Of a DNA stretch of 64,000 bases, positions 1 through 11,059 are shown piece by piece. Each line of letters begins with the position of its first letter. Within the stretch, counting starts at the first letter, position 1. Source of the stretch: Nemertoderma westbladi (lineage: Eukaryota; Xenacoelomorpha; Nemertodermatida; Nemertodermatidae); NCBI GenBank assembly GCA_032718475.1, contig JAUCBJ010004693.1, positions 1-64,000 on the forward strand, read 5' to 3'. Position numbers and translations under genes: made by a program. The notes beneath the pieces are model-generated. The model made no database searches. It was not told the DNA's origin and saw only the letters and a list, made by a program, of their open reading frames with translations.

Positions 1-175
1 AATAAGAAATAAAGGAAATACAACAATGTATTTCGAATACAATAATTTTGTTTAACTTGGATCAAGCACCTTGTGCCACCGATCAATCAGAACAGAGTTC
101 ACTGAAAAATTTGTTATAACAGCATCAATTAGCGTATTACCTGAATTATTTACTCTGTTTAACCCTATTAAACGC

Positions 176-214
176 GGGAGGGGGGGGGGGGGTCAATATG
201 AACCCCCCCCCCCC
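176..214. repeat. Subterminal G13/C12 foldback, left end of the TTAA element
   Basis: G13 (180-192), then TCAATATGAA, then C12 (203-214). The tract can fold into a GC-only hairpin or a G-quadruplex-type structure. An equivalent motif sits near the other end of the element. Confidence 0.8.
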
Positions 215-399
215 GTGGTTTTTTTTATTTTAACTCTGAAACAAACGCAGTAGGGAATCTGAAATTTTATGACTTTTCCTAAAAATCTATTGTTTTCCAA
301 GTAGTGAAAACCGTTTTCAAAAATATTGGGTAGTTTTCGAGTTATAGCACCATATTTTAACCCTACTTTTGGCACTTTTTTTGAGACGTTTTTTGAAAA

Positions 400-1240
400 T
401 TACATTTCATTAAATATGAATTGTAACATCTCTATTTTTGATTTACACCGGTTTATTGGTGTTAGCAATTGGATGGAATTCATATAAAATGATTTAGAAA
501 TTTCAAACTTGTTTTTTTCGGCCGGTGCCAATTTTTGGTGCCAGCACCAAATTTTGAAATGACAATTTTGTAAATTGATTGTTTGAAATTTATTTTTTAC
601 GCAATTTGTGTTTTTTGGGGTTCTGGTTTCGATGAAATATATACGATTTGCACCAAGCGTATCAAACTTGTATTTTTCGGTGCTGTGTGCAAATTTTGGT
701 GCTAGCACGAAATTTTGAAAATCCATTCAATAGATAAAATTGCTTGTGACAATTTATTTCTTGCGTTTTAGAGGTTTATGGCTGTTCTGAATTCAATGGA
801 ATATATAATTATCGAACTAGACATCTCAAACTTGTATTTTTCGGAAGTGGGTGCAAAATGTGGTGCTAGCACCAAATTTTGAAAACCATCAAATATATCA
901 ATTGATTGTGTCACCTTGTTTCTTGCGTTATACGGGTTTGTGAGGGTTCTGAATTCAATGGAATCAGTAAAAATTTCATAAGAGTTTTCAAACTTTGTAT
1001 TTTTCGCCGGTGGGTGAAAATTGTTGTGCCAGCACCAAATTTTGGAAAATAAGCAAATTGATCAGTAGATAGTATCATCTTGTTTCTTGCGTTATACGGG
1101 TTTATGAGGGTCCTGAATCCGATGGAATCAATAAAAACAGCACTGGACATCGCAAACTTGTACTTTTTGGTGATGGGTACGAAATTTGGTGCTAGCACCA
1201 AAATTTGCCAAATTACGCCGAAAAATACAAGTAGCAATGA
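400..1240. repeat. ~163-bp tandem repeat with GGTGCTAGCACC palindromes
   Basis: About five diverged units fill the middle of the TTAA element. Each has an AAACTTGTATTTTTCGG segment followed about 35 bp later by a near-palindrome (GGTGCYAGCACC) and AAATTTTG. Palindrome cores lie at about 537, 698, 862, 1024 and 1188, so the period is 161-164 bp. No coding potential is convincing here. Confidence 0.75.
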
Positions 1241-1661
1241 TCTGGCATATTAGAAATGTATTCCATTAGAATCAGCGCCCTAGAAAACCTGAAAATGTGA
1301 ATTTATAGCATCGTATAAGTGAATTAAAAATTTTGTGTTCTAACTGAAAAGTGCTGGTTACTTGTTTTTTTCATTTTTTTCCTACGCAGAGAGGACTAAA
1401 CAGCCATTTATAGTAATCATATCATTTTTAAATATTTTCCAATGTATTTTGCGCCCCAGAAAACCTGTATTGAAAAACAATTAGCCGAAAAATGTAACTT
1501 TCAAATTTTGTGAAAATTGTGCACTACTTGTAATTTTGGTGCTGCAATATAACCACCCCAGTACATTTTTTCGAAATTTTTTTTTCGGTCGGATCCAGAC
1601 TAGTGATACCTATGTACAAACAGAAAATCAGACGTTTTCGTAAAAATTTGTAGATTTTAGA

Positions 1662-1698
1662 GGGGGGGGGGGTCAATATGACCCCCCCCCCCCCCCGG
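1662..1698. repeat. Subterminal G11/C15 foldback, right end of the TTAA element
   Basis: G11 (1662-1672), TCAATATGA, C15 (1682-1696). It shares the 9-bp core with the left-end motif but has different tract lengths. Homopolymer lengths in an assembly are approximate. Confidence 0.8.
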
Positions 1699-2751
1699 TA
1701 TTTGTACAACATTTTATAGCCCGGTACTAATAGGGTTAACAAGGAAAATATAACTTTGCGCATAATGGCCTTAAAGTTATTTACTCTATTATTCACAAAA
1801 ATTGTGTCTGCATCGTCACTACGGGAGTATTTAAACAACAGACGAAAACACAGAGCAGCAATATAAACTGTAGCAATATGTTTTGAACAAACATAATTTA
1901 ACACCAAGAGAGCACTGAGAGAAATTTCTAACTAACAAATTACCTCGACAAAATAAAGAAGATTTAATTTTATTCATGTCTGCTTCATCAGAAAGGTCAC
2001 AGCTTATAATGTGTCCCAAGTATGATACCTGCTTAACACAGTCTAACGGTTTTCCATTGAGATAGATGTCGCCTGCACGGTGAAAACGACAAGGCAAAAA
2101 ATACAAGCAGTGTGATTTGAGTGGATTGAACAAAATATCAAATTTAGCGCCGTAACGCTCACATATATTGACTAGTGCTCGTAACCCAAAAATACTCGGC
2201 GACAGTAAACACAGGTCATCTGCGTAAAATAAGTGATTTAAAAGACTCTTTCCAACTTTACATCCAACATTAGATTTGTTTAGTTCTACACTTAAGTAAT
2301 TCATATAAATGTTAAATAAGAGGGGACTGAGCAAACTTCCTTGACGGACACCATTTGAAACCAAAAACGCACCGGAAGTAGCAGAACCCCAGCTAATACA
2401 AATTAGTTGATGAGAATAACAAAAGGCCAGGAGTCTTACAATACCAATAGATATATATATATATCCAACACACAACCTTAGGGCCACTTATGGATGTAAG
2501 TAGGTGGCCTTATGGTTCTATTCAATATCCAACAGTGGCCCTATGGTCGGAAAGGTGGCCCTATGGTTTAATCGTGCCATGGGGCCACGGTGGCCCTATG
2601 GTATGAAGTAGTTGTAAGGCGTTATAAGGTCCTTTGGACATTAGGTGTTGCATCTCTAGGTCCTATGAGTGGTGGTTATTAACCCCTGCGCTGTTAGGTT
2701 CTTTCATAATACAGTAGTTTTATTTCTATTTAAAGCTGATTATCTTCAAAA

Positions 2752-5700
2752 ATTCAGTAAGCCTTCTATTAAGTGAGCGTTCTATTCAGCGATCGTTCTA
2801 TTCAGTGAACGTTCTATTCAGTGAGTATTCTATTCAGTGAGCGTTCTATTCAGTGAGTGTTATATTCTGTGAACGTTCAATTCAGTGAGCGTTCTATTCA
2901 GTGCTCGTTCAATTCAGTGAGCGTTCTATTCAGTGAACGTTCTAATCAGGGAGTGTTCTATTCAGTAAGCGTTCTATTCAGTGAACATCTTATTCAGCGA
3001 GTGTTCTATTCAGGGAGTGTTCTAATCAGTAAGCGTTCTATTCAGTGAACTTCCTATTCAGTGAGTGTTCAATTAAGTGAACGTTCTATTCAGTGAACGT
3101 TCTATTTAGTAAGTATTTTATTCAGTGAGCGTTCAATTCAGTAACCGTTCTATTCAGTGAACGTTCTATTCAGGGATTGTTCTATTCAGTAAGCGTTCTA
3201 TTCAGTGAACTTCCTATTCAGCGAGTGTTCTATTCAGTAAGCGTTCTATTCAGTGAGCGTTCTATTCAGTGAGTGTACTATTCAGTGAGTTTTCTATTCA
3301 GTGAGTGTTCAATTCAGTTAACGTTCTATTCAGTGCACGTTCAATTCAGTGAGCGTTCTATTCAGTGAACGTTCTATTCAGGGAGTGTTCTATTCAGTAA
3401 GCGTTCTATTCAGTGAACTTCCTATTCTGCGAGTGTTCTATTCAGTAAGCTTTCTATTCCATAAACGTTATATTCAGTGAGTGTTATATTCAGTATGCGT
3501 TCTATTCAGTGAACGTTCTATTCTGTTAGCGTTCTATTCAGTGAACGTTCTATTCAGTGAGTGTTCTATTCAGTATGCGTTTTATTCAGTGAACGCTCTA
3601 TTCAGTTAGCGTTCTATTCAGTGAACGTTCTATTCAGTGAGTGTTCTATTCAGTAAGCGTTCTATTCATTTAACGTTCTATTCAGTGAGTGTTCTATTCA
3701 GTAAGCGTTCTATTCAGTGAGCGTTCTATTCAGTGAGTGTTATATTCTGTGAACGTTCAATTCAGTGAGCGTTCTATTCAGTGCACGTTCAATTCAGTGA
3801 GTGTTCTATTCAGTAAGCGTTCTATTCATTTAACGTTCTATTCAGTGAGTGTTCTATTCAGTAAGCGTTCTATTCAGTGAGCGTTCTATTCAGTGAGTGT
3901 TCTATTCAGTATGCGTTTTATTCAGTGAACGCTCTATTCAGTTAGCGTTCTATTCAGTGAACGTTCTATTCAGTGAGTGTTCTATTCAGTAAGCGTTCTA
4001 TTCATTTAACGTTATATTCAGTGAGTGTTCTATTCAGTAAGCGTTCTATTCAGTGAGCGTTCTATTCAGTGAGTGTTATATTCTGTGAACGTTCTATTCA
4101 GTGAGCGTTCTATTCAGTGAGTGTTATATTCTGTGAACGTTCAATTCAGTGAGCGTTCTATTCAGTGAACGTTCTATTCAGTGAGTGTTCTATTCAGTAT
4201 GCGTTTTATTCAGTGAATGCTCTATTCAGTTAGCGTTCTATTCAGTGAACGTTCTATTCAGTGAGTGTTCTATTCAGTATGCGTTTTATTCAGTGAACGC
4301 TCTATTCAGTTAGCGTTCTATTCAGTGAACGTTCTATTCAGTGAGTGTTCTATTCAGTAAGCGTTCTATTCATTTAACGTTCTATTCAGTGAGTGTTCTA
4401 TTCAGTTAGCGTTCTATTCAGTGAACGTTCTATTCAGTGAGTGTTCTATTCAGTAAGCGTTCTATTCATTTAACGTTCTATTCAGTGAGTGTTCTATTCA
4501 GTAAGCGTTCTATTCAGTGAGCGTTCTATTCAGTGAGCGTTCTATTCAGTGCACGTTCAATTCAGTGAGCGTTCTATTCAGTGAACGTTCTATTCAGTGT
4601 GTGTTATATTCAGTGAAAGTTCTATTCACTGAGTGTTCTATTCACTAAGCGTTCTATTCAGTGAACTTTCTATTCAGTGAGTGTTCTATTCAGTAAGCGT
4701 TCTATTCCGTGAACGTTATATTCAGTGAGTGTTCTATTCAGTAAGCGTTCTATTCAGTGAACGTTCTATTCAGTGAGCATTTTATTCAGTGAGGGTTCTA
4801 TTAGTGAGTGTTCTATTCATTGAACGTTCTAGTCAGTGAGTTTTATATTCAGTGAGCGTTCTATTCAGTGATCTTTCTATTAAGTGAGCGTTATATTCAG
4901 TGAGTGTTCTATTCAGTGAGCGTTCTATTCAGTAAGCGCTCTATTCAGTGAACGTTCTATTCAGTGAGCATTTTATTCAGTGAGGGTTCTATTAGTGAGT
5001 GTTCTATTCATTGAACGTTCTATTCAGTGAGTTTTCTATTGAGTGAGCGTTCTATTCAGTGCATGTTCTATTCAGTAAGCGTTCTATTTAGTGAACGTTC
5101 TATTCAGTGAGTGTTCTATTCAGTAAGCTTTTTATTCAGTAAGTGTTCTATTCAGGAAACGTTCTAGTCAGCGAGTGTTCTATTCAGTAAGTGTCCTATT
5201 CAGTAAGTGTTCTATTCATTGAACGTTCTATTCAATGAGCGTTCTATTAAGTGAAAGTTATATTCTGTGAATGTTCTATTCAGTGAATGTTCTTCTCAGT
5301 GAGCATTATATTCAGCGAGCCATCTATTCAGTGAACGTTCTATTCAGTGAGCGTTCTATTCAGTGAGTGTTCTATTCAGTGAGCGTTCTATTCAGTGAGT
5401 GTTCTATTCAGTGAGTGTTCTATTCAGTGGGTGTTCTATTCAGTGAGCGCTCTATTCAGTGAGCTTTATATTAAGTGAACGCTCTATTCAGTGAGTGTTC
5501 TATTTAATGATCGTTCTATTCAGTGAGCTTTCTATTAAGTGAGCGTTATATTCAGTGAGTGTTCTATTCAGTGAGCGTTCTATTCAGTGAGCGTTCTATT
5601 CAGTGAGTTTTCTATTTAGTGAGTGATATATTCAGTGAATGTTCTATTCAGTGAGTGTTATATTCATTGAACCTTCTATTCCGTGAGTGTTCTAGTCAGT

Positions 5701-6648
5701 GAGTGGTTTATTCAGGAGTGTTCCATTCAGTGAATGTTCTATTCAGTGAGCATTATATTCAGCGAGTGTTATATTCAGTGATCGTTCTATTCAGTGAGCG
5801 TTATATTTAGCGATTGTTCTATTCAGTGAACGTTCTAATCAGTGAGAATTCACGTCAGTGAGTGTTTTATTCAGGGAGTGTTCTAATCAGTGAATGTTCT
5901 GTTCTGTGAGCATTATATTTAGTGAGCATGATAATCAGTGATTGTCCTATTTTACGAGTGTTCTAATCAGTGAGTGTTCTATTCAGTGAGTGTTCTATTC
6001 AATTATCGTTCTATTCAGAGAGTGTTCTATTTAGTGGTGTACTATTCAGTGGGTGTTCATTTCTGTGAGTGTTCTATTTAGTGTGTGTTTTATTCAGTGA
6101 GCATTCTATTCAATGAATGTTTAATTCTGTGAGTGTTATATTCAGTAAGCGTTCTATTCAGTAAGCGTTCTATTCAGTGAGCGTTATATTCAGTGAGCGT
6201 TCTATATAGTGAGTGTTCTATTCAGTGAGCGTTATATTCAGTGAATGTTATATTCAGTGAGCGTTATATTCAGTGAGCATTCTATTTAGTGAACATTATA
6301 ATCAGTGAGCGTTCTATTCATTGAGTGTTCTATTCAGTGAGCGTTATATTCAGTGAGCGTTCTATATAGTGAGTGTTCTATTCAGTGAGCGTTATATTCA
6401 GTGAATGATATATTCAGTGAGCGTTCTATTCAGTTAGCATTCTATTTAGTGAGGGTTCTATTCAGTGAGTGTTCTATTGAGTGAGCGTTCCACGCAATTA
6501 ACGTTCTATTCAGTGATCGTTCTATTAAGTGAGCATTATATTCAGTGAGTGTTCTATTCAGAGAGCATGATACTCAGTCAACGTTCTATTCAGTGAGCGT
6601 TATACTCAGTGAGCGTTCTATTCCGTACACATTATATTCAGTGAGCGA
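2752..6648. repeat. 16-bp minisatellite, about 240 units
   Basis: The consensus unit is GTTCTATTCAGTGAGC, with common variants ending GAAC, GAGT and TAAGC. It runs almost unbroken for 3.9 kb and becomes more degenerate towards the right. Variants recur in blocks, so the array has higher-order structure: the CATTTAAC variant appears near 3670, 3830, 4005, 4370 and 4465, at spacings that are multiples of 16. A short open frame at 2857-3048 is only a by-product of the repeat. It is not a CRISPR array: there are no unique spacers. Confidence 0.97.
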
Positions 6649-6649
6649 A

Positions 6650-7379
6650 GTAAAAAAAACTATTAGAAAGTAGCATAAATGTAGAATTTTAATTAAAAAA
6701 AATATACAATTCAATTCAAGATTATACAATTCAATAATAATTGATTCATTTGTTCTAGTCCCTCTGGTGTATATAAAATCAATAGACTTTAACTCTAAAG
6801 GTAAAATCTATATATCTGTTATAATAAATCTGATCATCTGCATTAATGATATCAAATAGCTCCAATAAAAATTTCGATACCAAAATTTAATTAAAAAGTT
6901 TTTAAATCACACTTACTAATTTTTCATCTTTGTCTCAGATAAGCCACCATCTTGGTTCAAATACCTACAAGTTAGTCATGGAATCAAAGATATCTAAAAT
7001 TATATATTAAAATATACATAAGTTTTGAAATGAATAAAAACGGTGTAGAAAAGTCTAACAAAGCATTTTCGGAAAAGATCTGAGTTCTAGAATGTGTTTT
7101 TGATGTGTAAATTACACAAAAATTACCAGAAAAATTAGGTGGCCCTTTGGTCGTTTTGTGTTATGTACTTTTACTATAGAAATGTATTGCAAACGAATAT
7201 CCAACAAGATATATATAATGGACATTATATTGGAGCCGTGTAATTTTTTGCATCGGATTGTTCTAACAATTAATAGATATTATTAATAAACATGCTTCTC
7301 TTGTTCTAATATTATTTGATAGTTAATGTACTAGTTTATATCTTAATTATTAAGGAGTGGCCCTATGGCCCCCAGTTGG
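6650..7379. other. AT-rich unique segment right of the minisatellite
   Basis: About 0.7 kb with no ORF longer than about 50 codons that looks coding. It contains two more of the GTGGCCCTWTGG motifs (7137, 7362) and an AATATCCAACA copy (about 7196) like the one near 2523, consistent with belonging to the end-matched unit. Confidence 0.5.
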
Positions 7380-7399
7380 AGTTATATATATATATATAA

Positions 7400-9245
7400 G
7401 TTTATTGACATAATATCTAAATACTAAACGCACAAAAATATTTACATAATTTCACCAAATAAATCGAGTACATATTAATAAAATGCGGCAAAGATATTAG
7501 TCCAAGAAAAATATTAATTAATTTTTAATCAATTTTGACCTAAAACGAGTTAATAACTTCATTTATTATTTTACAGATTGTGGAGCTATCGTACAAATCC
7601 ATTAATTCTTTTAAATTATTAATTGTTACTATATTGTATTTAGTTCTTATTTCCTTGGTAAAAGGACAATCAAAAATGGCGTGGTGTTCTGACTGCACTG
7701 ATACTGAGTCACAACTGCAAACTCTGTCACATCTGGGAGTTCTAGACCACCTACCCATTTCTATGCGTAGACGATGTGAACTCAGTCTAAAACGACTAAA
7801 GTCAACCCTTTTTGAATCTGGAATAAAAATCTTTACTGAATATACTTTATGGCATTCTAGAGTAGGATTTATTTCCGTATAGATTTTAAATTTACTTTGA
7901 TTTATCGCTTTATTCATAATTTTAGCTTGTAATTTAAGTTTATCTGTCTTTAAAATATTAGATTCGTTCTTCAAAAGCTTGCTTATATATCTGTATCCGG
8001 GAGAGTTTGATTTCTTACAGATCTCATAAGCCTTATATACGGGATCTTCAGGATTCCAGTTTTTCATTAATCGAATTAAAGATTTCTGTGTAATTGAATA
8101 AATCATAGAGTCTACTTCTGGAATACCTAATTCAACCAAACATAACTAACTTATTGGGCGTTGTAATTCTTACATTAAGTAGTAATTTTACTAATCTGAT
8201 ATAAAGTGACCTAATCTCATTACTACCTACTTCAGACAGCCAAGTATCACAAGAATATAAAACTGCTGCTAATACTGCACTATTGAAAACGGATCTTTTT
8301 AATATAAACGGCATATTAGTATTAGAGGCGCAAAATATCCCAAACTTCCTAACATGTTTTTCCACTTCCTTCGCATGTAATTTAATTGCAGATTTAAGTT
8401 TTCCGTCTTGGGTAAAATGCGCTCGTAAATAAACATAAGCATCTGTATTTTTTACTGTAATATAGCTATCACCTTTACTTATTACAAGATTAGCCCTATC
8501 ATCTCGAGTACCATTAATTACCATAAATTTAGTTTTCAGTTCATTGATACTCATACTATGAGATGTGCAAAAATTAATTAAAACCTCTAATTTTTCTAAA
8601 CATTGACTCCTACTTTCTGCTAAAATTAATTAAAACCTCTAATTTTTCTAAACATTGACTCCTACTTTCTGCTAAAATAGCAGTGTCGTCCATGAATAGA
8701 AGTAGATTCAATGCTCCTAAGTATTCGTTACTACTGGTAAAAGCGTCAAACATAGCAACCATAGCATCTATATATACTGTAAACAAAAATAAACTACTCG
8801 GTGCCCCTTGGCGGACTCCTGTATTAAAATCGATTTCGGTTTTATTTAACTGTAACTTAGTAACTCTATAAAGAGCCTTAATAGCGTTTATCATATTTAC
8901 ACCACAACCTAAAATGACATAATGACATAGTTCAATTAGCTTTCGAAAAAGTTTACTATGATTAACGCGGTCAAACGCTTTCGAGGCGTCTAAGAAAGCA
9001 GTATACACAGGTGAGTCTTTACTAATGTATAAGTGAATTGTTTGTTTTAAGGCAAAAATACACATTACTGTACCTAGGCCCTCTGCAAAACCGAACTGGT
9101 TGTCAGATATATTAGAATGCATGACAATGAACCCTTGCAAACACGTTTCCAATACCTTTGAGCCAGCTGTAGCTTTGGCTATGGGTCGGTAATTCGATCG
9201 TTCGCTTATACTAGCGTTTTTATCTTTAATAATAGGCAACAATTA
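7400..9245 (-). mobile_element. LINE B: non-LTR retrotransposon relic (RT and C-terminal domain)
   Basis: On the minus strand, 9242 down to 8610 encodes RT fingers and palm: SNYRPIAKATAGSKVLE, NQFGFAEGLGT, the catalytic FLDASKAFDRVNH, TGVRQGAPSS and FMDDTAILAES. The following segment, 8554-8132, matches the usual LINE thumb (INELKTKFMVING, VYLRAHFTQDG, VLYSCDTWL). The last, 8139-7540, ends in a Cys/His motif (CDRVC-C...HHAIFDCPF) typical of LINE C-termini. The three pieces lie in different frames. The break between the first two is a 52-bp tandem duplication. The copy is 5'-truncated at about 9245, and its 3' end runs into a (TA)n tract near 7398. A related fragment lies at 36190-36577. Confidence 0.85.
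8570..8676. repeat. 52-bp tandem duplication inside LINE B
   Basis: The segment starting AAAATTAATTAAAACC and ending CTTTCTGCT occurs twice back to back with period 52. Since 52 is not a multiple of three, it shifts the LINE frame directly after ...KLEVLINF and separates the RT palm from the thumb. Confidence 0.9.
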
Positions 9246-9437
9246 TATATTATATATTACAATGATATTATATAGACCAACTTTAAGGGAGTTTAATCAA
9301 GAAAAGCAATATTAACGAACAACTAAATAATCCCCTGGTACGTTTCGATATATCCCAAAATAATCATCATCAGCCAAATAAAATAAAACAACATACTGAC
9401 AGAAACTCAAAATTCAGTAATTATAACTATTTACTAA

Positions 9438-9840
9438 GTACGCCTAAATGTGTACAACAGTTTATAAATTTTGAATTGAGTGACATGACGGATAGATTAA
9501 AGGTACAGTAGAATACAACTTCATTGAGCGATTGCGTAGGGCTTCAATATGTATAATTTTATGAAGCAGGTTAGAAAAGCGGGTAGAAATTAAAAGTAGA
9601 GTAGGATATGTTTGCTAGAATAAGTATAGGGGGAAGGATGTGCCTTGTACGACACATTCTAGCAAACATATCCTACTCTACTTTTAATTTCTACCCGCTT
9701 TTCTAACCTGCTACATAAAATTATACATATTGAAGCCCTACGCAATCGCTCAATGAAATTGTATTCTACTGTACCTTTAATCTATCCTGTCATGTCACTC
9801 AATTCAAAATTTATAAACTGTTGTACACATTTAGGCGTAC
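9438..9840. repeat. Long inverted repeat, about 183-bp arms, 36-bp loop
   Basis: Left arm 9438-9620 (starting GTACGCCTAAATGTG) is nearly the exact reverse complement of right arm 9657-9840, with only scattered mismatches and small indels. No ORF lies within. This could be a foldback or MITE-type element, or a recent inverted duplication. No flanking target duplication is obvious. Confidence 0.9.
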
Positions 9841-9989
9841 TATTTAGGCATACTTATCATTGATGAAATATAACCAAACTTGGTACACATGTAGCCTGTG
9901 AAAAGTTTAGAAATTCTTTCAAATTTTCTGAAAATGTATCAATTACTGTACTTACTGATCGATCTTCTTATCTGCTAAAAAACTAAATT

Positions 9990-10750
9990 TTTTGAAATTT
10001 GTTGTAAAGTACGGGACTTTACATGCATAAACTCAACGATTAGTTAACTGAGGAATGATTCTTAATTCAAATGCATACTTCTATGCTTCCCACTACTATC
10101 ACCCTAAAGCATTAATAACACTCCTGCCCTCCAGGTTTCATATATTACATTAATACGGTGCACTAATGTAATCGCCATTATAATGGTAAAGTATGGGACA
10201 ATTTTCAATTGGCTATCATATCATGATGTTTCTGAGGGAGTAGATTATGAAACTACAGGTAATTGTTTCTTAAGATGACGCAACACAAACGTGCTTTGCA
10301 TTCCACTGGGTGATTGGGCTGAGTTAGACTACTTCTCTGTGTATAAATTAAAAATGTCACTATTTTATGGTAAAGTAGGGGACTTTACATGTATAAACCC
10401 AAAGATTTCTTGACTGAGGAATGATTCTCAGTTCAAATATAGACTCATATTCTTACGGCCGACTATGACCTTAGAGTATTATAACATCCTGGCTTCACAT
10501 ATTACATTAATACAGTGCACTAATATAATCGCCATTTTAATGGTAAAGTATGGGACAATTTTCAATTGGCCGCCATGATATTTCTGAGGGAGTGAAGATG
10601 AAACTAATTGTTTTATACGATGACGCAACACAAACGTGCTTTGCATTCCACTGGGTGATTAGGCTGAGTTACATCTCTGTGAATAATCTAAAAATTTCAC
10701 TATTTTAAGTAAAGTATGGGACATCACATGATTAACTTTATCGATTTCAT
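9990..10750. repeat. Tandem ~350-bp repeat, about 2.1 units
   Basis: Shared blocks recur about 350 bp apart: AAAGTACGGGACTTTACATG (about 10008) with its copy at about 10372 and a partial third at 10710; AAGTATGGGACAATTTTCAA (about 10188 and 10547); and GATGACGCAACACAAACGTG (about 10275 and 10619). The segment is non-coding. Confidence 0.85.
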
Positions 10751-11059
10751 TACAGAGAAATGAAACACTGGTGGAATTAAATGAAACCAAAAAAATTCGA
10801 AAATGGGCTTGTTTTTGATTTGGTACATGCTCAGAAATGGTAATTTATTGGTAATAGGAAGTGCCTACAGGAAACGAAACTTTTGCACACTGTTATTCAC
10901 ATTTTGTGCAGAGCAGGTGCATAATTTGTAATTCGACTATTTTTGAGAAACCACCTGTGTTGATACAATTTTTAGCACTGAATTCATGAAGTACGATAAA
11001 TTTTGACCTAAAATAAGTATAAATTCAAAGCTACATCTCATTTTTAGAAATTAGTGGGG

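Larger units (their letters stand above)
163..1735. mobile_element. piggyBac-type non-autonomous element (TTAA target duplication)
   Basis: The unit begins TTAA-CCCTATTA (159-170) and ends TAATAGGG-TTAA (1728-1739). This gives an 8-bp perfect terminal inverted repeat inside a TTAA duplication, the hallmark target of piggyBac-superfamily elements, whose termini also start CCCT/CCYT. Both ends carry, just inside the tip, a G-tract, the core TCAATATGA and a C-tract. No transposase ORF is present in its 1573 bp; the interior is AT-rich with a ~163-bp tandem repeat. It is inserted in LINE A, and deleting it plus one TTAA rejoins the LINE reading frame exactly. The superfamily call rests on the TTAA and tip sequence only. 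Confidence 0.8.
52..2455 (-). mobile_element. LINE A: non-LTR reverse transcriptase relic, split by a DNA element
   Basis: On the minus strand, 2455 down to about 1850 encodes the palm of a non-LTR reverse transcriptase: GVRQGSLLSPLLFNIYMN, then the catalytic FYADD box (near 2210), the GAKFDILFNPLKS segment and VSYLGHIIS. A frame change near 1850-1900 leads into FVNNRVNNFKAIMRK, which reads up to 1740. There a TTAA-flanked element (163-1735) interrupts it. The frame resumes at 158 and stops at TAA 52-54. The N-terminal half, including any endonuclease and the RT fingers, is missing, because the copy ends in a (TA)n tract at about 2450. Part of the segment between the RT thumb and FVNNRV also seems deleted. 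Clade assignment is not attempted beyond non-LTR/LINE. The copy cannot be active. Confidence 0.85.
2465..7379. mobile_element. 4.9-kb unit with matching inverted ends filled by a minisatellite
   Basis: The left end reads CCAAC-N9-TAGGGCCACT (2465-2488). The right end, read on the opposite strand, is CCAAC-N9-TAGGGCCACT with the same spacing. Both ends abut (TA)n tracts (2450-2463; 7383-7398). Further GTGGCCYTATGG copies cluster inside both ends (about 2505-2605 on the left, 7137 and 7362 on the right). The interior is a 16-bp minisatellite plus about 0.73 kb of AT-rich unique DNA. No transposase is visible. Unit status is inferred from the matched ends; no target duplication can be read, since the flanks are simple TA repeats. 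Confidence 0.55.

Noticed and set aside
2752-6648. CRISPR array
   Set aside because: Direct 16-bp repeats without unique spacers, hundreds of diverged units and a metazoan context: a minisatellite.
9262-9290. TTATATAGACCAACTTTAAG, shared with about 31571
   Set aside because: Only about 22 bp similar with different continuations; too short to call a repeat family.
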